From: JAAYTD01 sp964472015
GTDB taxonomy: Bacteria; Bacteroidota; Ignavibacteria; Kapaibacteriales; UBA2268
Assembly: GCA_964472015.1 (NCBI GenBank)
Contig: CAYYIP010000014.1
Coordinates: forward strand, 1 to 52,669
Direction of reading: 5' to 3'
Length of the DNA stretch: 52,669 bases
Numbering within the stretch: the stretch's first letter is position 1; every line of letters begins with the position of its first letter. Shown here in pieces: positions 9,022 to 18,000 of this stretch. Under the pieces are notes generated by a model that worked only from the letters and a program-made list of their open reading frames with translations, had not been told where the DNA came from and searched no databases. A program made the translations under genes and the position numbers.

Positions 9022-12000
9022 ATGAAAATTTTATTCCAAAGATTATGGATTCTCTCACTACTATTTATTGTATTATTTAGTGTGGAAGATTTATATTCAG
9101 CTGACTCTGTAATAGTTGGTACACCACAAACAACTAGTTATGGTTATTGTGTTCCATATTATTATTATGGACATGATGTTACTCGTTTTATCATTACTAA
9201 GGCAGAATTAGGTGATATTGGAGCAATGGTTTTAAAAGAAATAGCTTTTAATGTTCAAACTTCATATGATCCAAGTTATCCAGGTCATGATACATTATCT
9301 ATTTATATGCGTCATGTTGAAATAGATTATTATACAGGTTATTTAGCAACAACAGATGTTTTTAATAATAGTTATTTTGCCAATGATTATGAATTGGTTT
9401 ATAGATCTTATAGTAGAGCAATTAATAAAAGTGCAAACCAATGGGATTCATTTGAATTTGATGATGATTTTGAATATAATGGTGTAGATAACTTAGAAGT
9501 ATTATTAGTTGGTAAAAAACCTGCTGACTATTCTACAAGTGGTTATTATTATTATTGGATGTTTAGTACACCTAATCAACAAATGAATTGGTGTGGATGT
9601 TATAGGGCTAATGCCTCTGGTACTTATTCAACTAGTACTTTATATAAACCATATACACTTATTTTATATGAACAAGGTCCGGAATTAAAAGAAATATTTG
9701 CTTATCCATCTAATACTCATACATTCGCTACTAGTTCTACACAAGGTGAAATTTATACACCTTATGTAAAATTTAAGCGTAGAGCTATTGATCCTTTAGT
9801 AAAGATAGAATATAAGATATTAGATCCTAATGGTAATATAGTTTTTGAAGCTTTGGATCCCATAACAGGTGATACTTGGTTAGATATTCCTGCAAATTTA
9901 ATAACTCAAGGTCTTCCCCCTGATGAAATCCCTGTAACATATTATTTCAAAAAAGCGAGGGGTTTTCTTGCAGATACAAGTAATCCTGATACGGCAAAGG
10001 TAACATTTAGAAAATATGGTGTCTTAGAAGGTAATTATACAATAGTTTCAAGTATTAGATTCCCTTATCAAGGCGAAGATTTTATAAAAGAAGTTACTTC
10101 TTCTTTTGAAGTAGTTTATGATTATGATATAGCAATGACAGGTATCTCAGAACCATTATCCTATTCATTGTCTCATTATAAATATCCTTTTGGTAATATC
10201 CCACTACGAATGTCTTTTTTAGCAAGTAATAAAGGTAAAAATCCTATTTCTAATTTTGTAGTTCGTTATAAAGTAGAAAATAAAGATCCTTCGCTTGGTA
10301 AATTAGGTGTTATTTGGAGTAAATATGATACTATGCGTTTACAGACCCCACTCGAACGCGGAAGTAACTTAGCCATAGATATCGATGACTTCATTATCGG
10401 TCAATTATCAGGATATATCGCAGGTACTTATTATGTTACTATGGATTTATTATTATTAGATGCAGATGAAGAAAACATTTCTAATAATTCTAGTAATTTA
10501 ATAGATGTTCGTTTAGAATATCCTTATGATGGTATTACTGATTTGATTTTATTTCCTACCCCATTAGATAATATCTATAAGAATCAAATCTGTAAGCCAG
10601 TAATCCGAGCAAGGAATGCAGGAGCTTTTTCCGTATCTGAAGTCCCATTACGTGTAGAGATAGAGCGTAATGGAGTTGTAGTCTATGATCAAACAGAGTA
10701 TATAAATTTTTTAGCTGAATTTGGCGATCCTTTACAACGAGATGTTGCTGATTATACCTTTATTACTCCTTTTATTCCTAGCGAAGAGGGTCAATATACT
10801 ATAAAAGTTACTATCAGTACAGAAGATGATTCTAATCCATCAAATAATGTCAAGACAGGTCTTTTTAGCGTTAAAGGTTCATTAAAAGGTGATATGACAG
10901 TAGGAAAGAATTACACCTATAAGACTTTAGAATCTGCTATTGAAGCTATTTATGAACGTGGAGTTGATGGTACAGTTAATATAGTCTTATCCGATCCTAT
11001 TATAGAAGTAGGAAGTCTTGATAGTTTTTATGCATTAGATTTTAGTTCTAGTATTTCTGGATTTGATAAAACAACCGATACAATACGTATCGTACCATCT
11101 AAATCTTTAAGTAGATTACAAGGTGGTGTTACATTACGTTTAAGTAGTTCTAGTGGTATAGGTATAAGATTTTCTTCTTCTATAAATCCTTTTATTAATA
11201 GTGCCCCAGTTCATAAGATTCTTTATGCATCAAAACGTTCATATTATCCTTTTAATGCAAATTTAGAGATAGACGGTGGTCCTAATAAATCTATAAGATT
11301 TGTAAATGGTGATAATCCAACCAGTCAAACCAATAATGTTTTGTTATATTTTGGCGAAGGCGCTAGTAATATAACTTTACGTAATTGTATTTTAGAAGGT
11401 TTAACAAATAAAAATACCAATATACCATTAGTTTTATGGAATCGTGAGCGTAATGAATTTAGTTATGATCCTTTATCCAACTTATCTAGTTGTATAATGT
11501 TACGTAATCTACCTCCTATGGATGAAAATGGTTTAAATAGATCCTATTCATTAGATACTATCAGGATTCATAATATTAATATAGTCAACAATAGTATTGT
11601 TAATGGTGGTTATGGTATAGTTTCTATTGGTATAGGGGCATTATATAATAGTGGATTAGGAAAATTTGAACGTTATTATAATAGTAATAATCTTATTTCC
11701 AATAATGAATTTATAGGTCAGTGTCGTTCAGGTATTTATTTAGGTTATGAAAGTGATAGTAAGATTTGTAACAATAGGATATATAAGATAGGTTATGCAG
11801 TTAATAGTGACGAAGGTTGTGGTATAATTTTAGGAGGCGAAGGCAAAGTAACCCCATTTGCTCGTAGTAGTAGTGTTTATGAGACATTTGGTTATAATAA
11901 TATCAACATAACTTTGGATGGTAATGAGATAAGTCATATAAGATCTACAGGAGATGTTTATGGTATAAAAATCGAACAAGAACGTAATAATTTTTATGAC

Positions 12001-14670
12001 ATGCATATAGTTTCAGGTAAGCATCCATATATGCCTGATGTCTCAGATAATATCCATGTTTATAATAATTTAGTTTGGCATTTAGAACCCTTGAACAAAA
12101 AATCTAGTCGTTACGGTATCCGTTTATTTACTACTCGTGATAAAGAAGTCAATAGTAGATTAGATAAATTTGCTATCCAAAAAGAATTAAGTTATAATAT
12201 ATTAGGTTCATCAATTATCAATAATTCAGTTTTAATCGATGAAGATGGTTATTTAAATGATTCTAGTAGTTATTTAGGTGGTATTGTAGTTCAAAATGTA
12301 GATTCATTTTCTATGTATAATAATGCTATAAACATATTAGATAGTAATACTTTATCAGATGTTGCATCAGCTTTTGTCTTAGAGAGTGTACGTCCTGATT
12401 ATGTTTCTATATCCATAGATAATAATATCTATAATACTGTAGGTTCTCATTCCTCCTTAGTACGATATATAGAATTAAGTAATCGAGATAATTCTATATT
12501 ATCTTATGGTTATAAACAAGAATTTTCCTCATTAGAACAATGGCAATATTGGACAAATAAAGAATCAGCTACAACAAGTTATGACTTTACTAATAATTTA
12601 TATGATTTATTTACAAAGAGTAATATCCCCTTAAAACGTATAAAATCTCCTGTTCCTATCGGTTCTTATTTAAATAATCGTGGTAAGGTTTGTTTAGAAG
12701 TTTCTTATGATATAGATAAAAAATTACGAGGTAGTGCTGATCAAGGTTATGATATCGGCGCTTGGGAATTTGATGGTCAATTATATGATAATGATTTAGG
12801 AATTTTATCTTTTGAAAGTCCTGTTTCATATCGTGATAATCGTGAGGGCTCATTATTTAATGATGCAGAATATGTTATGACCGTTAATCCTATTAGTGTT
12901 AGAGTTAATATTAGGAATAATGGCAGTGTTATGGCAGAGAATCGTCCTGTTACTTTAACTATTTATAATCACGAGACAGGAGCTGAAGTCTTAAAAGTTA
13001 CTGAATACTTTACTATTGGAGCATTTGAATTAAAGACCTTAGATTTTAGAACTGATGATAAACGTATTCCTGATAATTTATTTAATGCAGTACCTTATGG
13101 TATTGGTAATTCTCCATTAAGATTTTCTACTATGTCAAATAATGTTACACCAGTTTATCGTTTTGTTGTTGAATTACCAGTTGATGAAGATATGAGTAAT
13201 AATACAAATACTGTTGAGAAGTTAGTAAGATTTTATATAAAGAAATCGAATTTACATTTATTATTGAGTGGTGAATATACAAATTTATTAGATGAGAGTA
13301 TTTTAGATTATTATAAATATATAGATGAGTCTATTGAAGTTTCAGAACCTAGTGTTTTAGAACAAATAGTTGGTTATACAAATTATAAATCTTTACGAGG
13401 CGCATTTGAACAATTAGGATATAAATTACAAGTTAATACATTAACTAGTGAAGGATTAGATTCAGTAGTTACCTCAGGTTTTGATGTGTTTGATAGAAGT
13501 AATTGGGAGATACACTCCGTAGATTATAGTATGTATAACAGCTTATTCTGGTCAGATGGCTTAAATTCTTCTTTTAGTGAACGTAATGAACTAGAGATAA
13601 ATTCGTTTTTATCTTTATCTACTGAATCTCATAAACGTAATTTAGTAATCTCATCAGAAGAATTAGCACGTAATTCTTACTTTACTTATTTTGCCCTTGA
13701 AGAGCCTGATTATTTCCAAAATTTATTTAATACTAAACCATTAGGCACAGGTATACGTCCATCTTATTTTGATAATACTGGTTTAGATAAAATCACAGGT
13801 TCATTTTTAGCTACAGGTCTTGAAACAGGATTTAAGAATACACCATTATTAGCAAGTAATAAAGATGTTCCTTTGGTTGCTTCTATTTTTGATAAAGTAG
13901 GTTCTAGTAGTAGGGTATTAGGACAGGCATATTATTATACTCGTCCTGAATTTGAAAATAGAAGTATGAAAACAATGGGTACAGTTTCTTATTCCTTACA
14001 AGATTTTTTAATTTATTTAGGTTTAGATTGGCGTCATTATACAGAACCTTCATTTGTTTTGGGTAGTATTATTGACTTTATAGATAGGAATTCAGGCAGT
14101 ATAGTTCCAGTAGAGTTATTAAGTTTTGAAGTTAGTGAAATAAATCATTCAGCCCAATTGACTTGGGAGACTGCTAGTGAATTTAACAGTTCTCTATTTT
14201 CAATAGAGCGTAAATTAAAAGATGGTATTTCAGGTTATTCAACCATAGGTAGTATAACTACAGTTGGTAACTCTATGACAGGTTCTACTTATAGTTATTT
14301 AGATAAAACAGTTAGTTCAGGTTCAACATATGTTTATCGTTTACGTTTAGAAGATTTAGATGGTAGTTATAGTTATAGTCCTGAACGTGAATTAATTTTA
14401 TCTGATGTTTCTTATACTATTTTAGAGGTAGTTCCCAATCCGGTTACAGATTATTTACATATAAAATTTAATTTAACCTCTAGTTCACCTGTAAGAATTT
14501 CATTAGTTGATATGCTTGGTGAAGAAGTCTGTGTAATCAAAGATACTGATTTATCTAATGGTACTTATGATATTAGTTATGGAGTTAGTAACTTAACTAG
14601 TGGTTTTTATAATGTAATAATAAATATTGGTGGAACCATTAAAACTGAAAAAATAAGTATAGTAAAATAA
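9022..14670 (+). CDS. Giant secreted T9SS-dependent beta-helix protein, copy 1
   Basis: 1882 aa, probably a surface-attached or released adhesin-like protein. Visible regions in order: signal peptide (residues 1-27, cleavage near YSA-DS); a Tyr-rich N-terminal beta domain (to ~205); Ig/CARDB-like domains (~210-620); a right-handed parallel beta-helix starting with the YKTLESAIEAIYERGVDGTV motif (~628-1160) and rich in N-x-I-x-x-N-x-I turns; another CARDB-like domain (~1260-1400); a mixed alpha/beta region (~1420-1690); an FnIII-like domain (~1696-1790, from VELLSFEVSEI); and a T9SS type A sorting domain (~1798-1882) with VVPNPVTDYLHI, YDISYGVSNLTSGFY and the terminal EKISIVK. The sorting domain is normally cleaved by PorU and exchanged for A-LPS. 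Ligand unknown. The start is supported by AGAGG 8 bases upstream. Confidence 0.85.
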   Translation: MKILFQRLWILSLLFIVLFSVEDLYSADSVIVGTPQTTSYGYCVPYYYYGHDVTRFIITKAELGDIGAMVLKEIAFNVQTSYDPSYPGHDTLSIYMRHVEIDYYTGYLATTDVFNNSYFANDYELVYRSYSRAINKSANQWDSFEFDDDFEYNGVDNLEVLLVGKKPADYSTSGYYYYWMFSTPNQQMNWCGCYRANASGTYSTSTLYKPYTLILYEQGPELKEIFAYPSNTHTFATSSTQGEIYTPYVKFKRRAIDPLVKIEYKILDPNGNIVFEALDPITGDTWLDIPANLITQGLPPDEIPVTYYFKKARGFLADTSNPDTAKVTFRKYGVLEGNYTIVSSIRFPYQGEDFIKEVTSSFEVVYDYDIAMTGISEPLSYSLSHYKYPFGNIPLRMSFLASNKGKNPISNFVVRYKVENKDPSLGKLGVIWSKYDTMRLQTPLERGSNLAIDIDDFIIGQLSGYIAGTYYVTMDLLLLDADEENISNNSSNLIDVRLEYPYDGITDLILFPTPLDNIYKNQICKPVIRARNAGAFSVSEVPLRVEIERNGVVVYDQTEYINFLAEFGDPLQRDVADYTFITPFIPSEEGQYTIKVTISTEDDSNPSNNVKTGLFSVKGSLKGDMTVGKNYTYKTLESAIEAIYERGVDGTVNIVLSDPIIEVGSLDSFYALDFSSSISGFDKTTDTIRIVPSKSLSRLQGGVTLRLSSSSGIGIRFSSSINPFINSAPVHKILYASKRSYYPFNANLEIDGGPNKSIRFVNGDNPTSQTNNVLLYFGEGASNITLRNCILEGLTNKNTNIPLVLWNRERNEFSYDPLSNLSSCIMLRNLPPMDENGLNRSYSLDTIRIHNINIVNNSIVNGGYGIVSIGIGALYNSGLGKFERYYNSNNLISNNEFIGQCRSGIYLGYESDSKICNNRIYKIGYAVNSDEGCGIILGGEGKVTPFARSSSVYETFGYNNINITLDGNEISHIRSTGDVYGIKIEQERNNFYDMHIVSGKHPYMPDVSDNIHVYNNLVWHLEPLNKKSSRYGIRLFTTRDKEVNSRLDKFAIQKELSYNILGSSIINNSVLIDEDGYLNDSSSYLGGIVVQNVDSFSMYNNAINILDSNTLSDVASAFVLESVRPDYVSISIDNNIYNTVGSHSSLVRYIELSNRDNSILSYGYKQEFSSLEQWQYWTNKESATTSYDFTNNLYDLFTKSNIPLKRIKSPVPIGSYLNNRGKVCLEVSYDIDKKLRGSADQGYDIGAWEFDGQLYDNDLGILSFESPVSYRDNREGSLFNDAEYVMTVNPISVRVNIRNNGSVMAENRPVTLTIYNHETGAEVLKVTEYFTIGAFELKTLDFRTDDKRIPDNLFNAVPYGIGNSPLRFSTMSNNVTPVYRFVVELPVDEDMSNNTNTVEKLVRFYIKKSNLHLLLSGEYTNLLDESILDYYKYIDESIEVSEPSVLEQIVGYTNYKSLRGAFEQLGYKLQVNTLTSEGLDSVVTSGFDVFDRSNWEIHSVDYSMYNSLFWSDGLNSSFSERNELEINSFLSLSTESHKRNLVISSEELARNSYFTYFALEEPDYFQNLFNTKPLGTGIRPSYFDNTGLDKITGSFLATGLETGFKNTPLLASNKDVPLVASIFDKVGSSSRVLGQAYYYTRPEFENRSMKTMGTVSYSLQDFLIYLGLDWRHYTEPSFVLGSIIDFIDRNSGSIVPVELLSFEVSEINHSAQLTWETASEFNSSLFSIERKLKDGISGYSTIGSITTVGNSMTGSTYSYLDKTVSSGSTYVYRLRLEDLDGSYSYSPERELILSDVSYTILEVVPNPVTDYLHIKFNLTSSSPVRISLVDMLGEEVCVIKDTDLSNGTYDISYGVSNLTSGFYNVIINIGGTIKTEKISIVK

Positions 14671-14678
14671 ATATATAC

Positions 14679-14706
14679 TTAATTCTATATGGAAGTATAG
14701 AATTAA
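14679..14706 (+). terminator. Hairpin at the end of giant gene copy 1 (TGGAAG loop)
   Basis: An 11-bp stem (14679-14689 with 14696-14706) with loop TGGAAG starts 9 bases after the stop codon. It has no T-run of its own but precedes a stronger terminator; it may be an mRNA-stabilising 3' element. The same hairpin is conserved after copy 2. Confidence 0.55.
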
Positions 14707-14711
14707 TTCTT

Positions 14712-14750
14712 AAAAATAGAAAAACTTTTATGGTTTTTCTATTTTTTTTT
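14712..14750 (+). terminator. Intrinsic terminator after giant gene copy 1
   Basis: Perfect 14-bp stem (14712-14725 with 14733-14746), 7-base loop, continuing into a run of T to 14750. This terminator is outside the duplicated block and differs in sequence from the one after copy 2. Confidence 0.88.
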
Positions 14751-15049
14751 ATTTTTTTAATAAAATTATTGTATTTTATGTAAATTTTGTATCTATTTAT
14801 ATAATGAAAAAAAATATATTGTTTTTAACAAATTATTTCATATATTTGTATATTATAACTTAGGAGTAAGTATATATTTTACTATATAAAGTTATAATAT
14901 ATAGGTGAATTATAAATATAGCTAAATATTAAATTTAATTATAATGTTTAATTTGTAGCAAAAAAATAATATTATTTTTATTAAATTTATCATATTTTTT
15001 AATTTAAGAAAAAATTTATATTAAAAATAAAATAATTTAGAGGTTTTCA
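14751..15049. other. Intergenic spacer between the two giant genes
   Basis: After the terminator the spacer is unique AT-rich sequence up to 14974; the last 75 bases (14975-15049) are the leader shared with copy 1. It contains one promoter candidate and no gene. Confidence 0.6.
14819..14848 (+). promoter_or_regulatory. Candidate Bacteroidota-type promoter for giant gene copy 2
   Basis: TTG at 14819-14821 and TATATTTG at 14841-14848 (fits TAnnTTTG) separated by 19 bases. It lies in the non-duplicated spacer, about 200 bases before the copy 2 start codon. No equivalent exists upstream of copy 1, so the copies may be expressed differently. Confidence 0.42.
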
Positions 15050-18000
15050 ATGAAAATTTTATTCCAAAGATTATGGATTCTCTCACTACTATTTATTGTA
15101 TTATTTAGTGTGGAAGATTTATATTCAGCTGACTCTGTAATAGTTGGTACACCACAAACAACTAGTTATGGTTATTGTGTTCCATATTATTATTATGGAC
15201 ATGATGTTACTCGTTTTATCATTACTAAGGCAGAATTAGGTGATATTGGAGCAATGGTTTTAAAAGAAATAGCTTTTAATGTTCAAACTTCATATGATCC
15301 AAGTTATCCAGGTCATGATACATTATCTATTTATATGCGTCATGTTGAAATAGATTATTATACAGGTTATTTAGCAACAACAGATGTTTTTAATAATAGT
15401 TATTTTGCCAATGATTATGAATTGGTTTATAGATCTTATAGTAGAGCAATTAATAAAAGTGCAAACCAATGGGATTCATTTGAATTTGATGATGATTTTG
15501 AATATAATGGTGTAGATAACTTAGAAGTATTATTAGTTGGTAAAAAACCTGCTGACTATTCTACAAGTGGTTATTATTATTATTGGATGTTTAGTACACC
15601 TAATCAACAAATGAATTGGTGTGGATGTTATAGGGCTAATGCCTCTGGTACTTATTCAACTAGTACTTTATATAAACCATATACACTTATTTTATATGAA
15701 CAAGGTCCGGAATTAAAAGAAATATTTGCTTATCCATCTAATACTCATACATTCGCTACTAGTTCTACACAAGGTGAAATTTATACACCTTATGTAAAAT
15801 TTAAGCGTAGAGCTATTGATCCTTTAGTAAAGATAGAATATAAGATATTAGATCCTAATGGTAATATAGTTTTTGAAGCTTTGGATCCCATAACAGGTGA
15901 TACTTGGTTAGATATTCCTGCAAATTTAATAACTCAAGGTCTTCCCCCTGATGAAATCCCTGTAACATATTATTTCAAAAAAGCGAGGGGTTTTCTTGCA
16001 GATACAAGTAATCCTGATACGGCAAAGGTAACATTTAGAAAATATGGTGTCTTAGAAGGTAATTATACAATAGTTTCAAGTATTAGATTCCCTTATCAAG
16101 GCGAAGATTTTATAAAAGAAGTTACTTCTTCTTTTGAAGTAGTTTATGATTATGATATAGCAATGACAGGTATCTCAGAACCATTATCCTATTCATTGTC
16201 TCATTATAAATATCCTTTTGGTAATATCCCACTACGAATGTCTTTTTTAGCAAGTAATAAAGGTAAAAATCCTATTTCTAATTTTGTAGTTCGTTATAAA
16301 GTAGAAAATAAAGATCCTTCGCTTGGTAAATTAGGTGTTATTTGGAGTAAATATGATACTATGCGTTTACAGACCCCACTCGAACGCGGAAGTAACTTAG
16401 CCATAGATATCGATGACTTCATTATCGGTCAATTATCAGGATATATCGCAGGTACTTATTATGTTACTATGGATTTATTATTATTAGATGCAGATGAAGA
16501 AAACATTTCTAATAATTCTAGTAATTTAATAGATGTTCGTTTAGAATATCCTTATGATGGTATTACTGATTTGATTTTATTTCCTACCCCATTAGATAAT
16601 ATCTATAAGAATCAAATCTGTAAGCCAGTAATCCGAGCAAGGAATGCAGGAGCTTTTTCCGTATCTGAAGTCCCATTACGTGTAGAGATAGAGCGTAATG
16701 GAGTTGTAGTCTATGATCAAACAGAGTATATAAATTTTTTAGCTGAATTTGGCGATCCTTTACAACGAGATGTTGCTGATTATACCTTTATTACTCCTTT
16801 TATTCCTAGCGAAGAGGGTCAATATACTATAAAAGTTACTATCAGTACAGAAGATGATTCTAATCCATCAAATAATGTCAAGACAGGTCTTTTTAGCGTT
16901 AAAGGTTCATTAAAAGGTGATATGACAGTAGGAAAGAATTACACCTATAAGACTTTAGAATCTGCTATTGAAGCTATTTATGAACGTGGAGTTGATGGTA
17001 CAGTTAATATAGTCTTATCCGATCCTATTATAGAAGTAGGAAGTCTTGATAGTTTTTATGCATTAGATTTTAGTTCTAGTATTTCTGGATTTGATAAAAC
17101 AACCGATACAATACGTATCGTACCATCTAAATCTTTAAGTAGATTACAAGGTGGTGTTACATTACGTTTAAGTAGTTCTAGTGGTATAGGTATAAGATTT
17201 TCTTCTTCTATAAATCCTTTTATTAATAGTGCCCCAGTTCATAAGATTCTTTATGCATCAAAACGTTCATATTATCCTTTTAATGCAAATTTAGAGATAG
17301 ACGGTGGTCCTAATAAATCTATAAGATTTGTAAATGGTGATAATCCAACCAGTCAAACCAATAATGTTTTGTTATATTTTGGCGAAGGCGCTAGTAATAT
17401 AACTTTACGTAATTGTATTTTAGAAGGTTTAACAAATAAAAATACCAATATACCATTAGTTTTATGGAATCGTGAGCGTAATGAATTTAGTTATGATCCT
17501 TTATCCAACTTATCTAGTTGTATAATGTTACGTAATCTACCTCCTATGGATGAAAATGGTTTAAATAGATCCTATTCATTAGATACTATCAGGATTCATA
17601 ATATTAATATAGTCAACAATAGTATTGTTAATGGTGGTTATGGTATAGTTTCTATTGGTATAGGGGCATTATATAATAGTGGATTAGGAAAATTTGAACG
17701 TTATTATAATAGTAATAATCTTATTTCCAATAATGAATTTATAGGTCAGTGTCGTTCAGGTATTTATTTAGGTTATGAAAGTGATAGTAAGATTTGTAAC
17801 AATAGGATATATAAGATAGGTTATGCAGTTAATAGTGACGAAGGTTGTGGTATAATTTTAGGAGGCGAAGGCAAAGTAACCCCATTTGCTCGTAGTAGTA
17901 GTGTTTATGAGACATTTGGTTATAATAATATCAACATAACTTTGGATGGTAATGAGATAAGTCATATAAGATCTACAGGAGATGTTTATGGTATAAAAAT

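Larger units (their letters stand above)
8947..14706. repeat. Large tandem direct repeat, copy 1 (giant gene plus leader and 3' hairpin)
   Basis: The block matches 14975-20744 with a constant offset of 6028 bp from the leader through the stop codon, then continues, after a 10-bp difference (one versus three AAAAT units), to the end of an 11-bp hairpin. The encoded 1882-aa proteins are identical. Confidence 0.93.

Noticed and set aside
12656..12853. 65-codon minus-strand ORFs inside the giant genes (also 18684-18881)
   Set aside because: Shadow frames of the coding sequence, duplicated with it; no independent signals.
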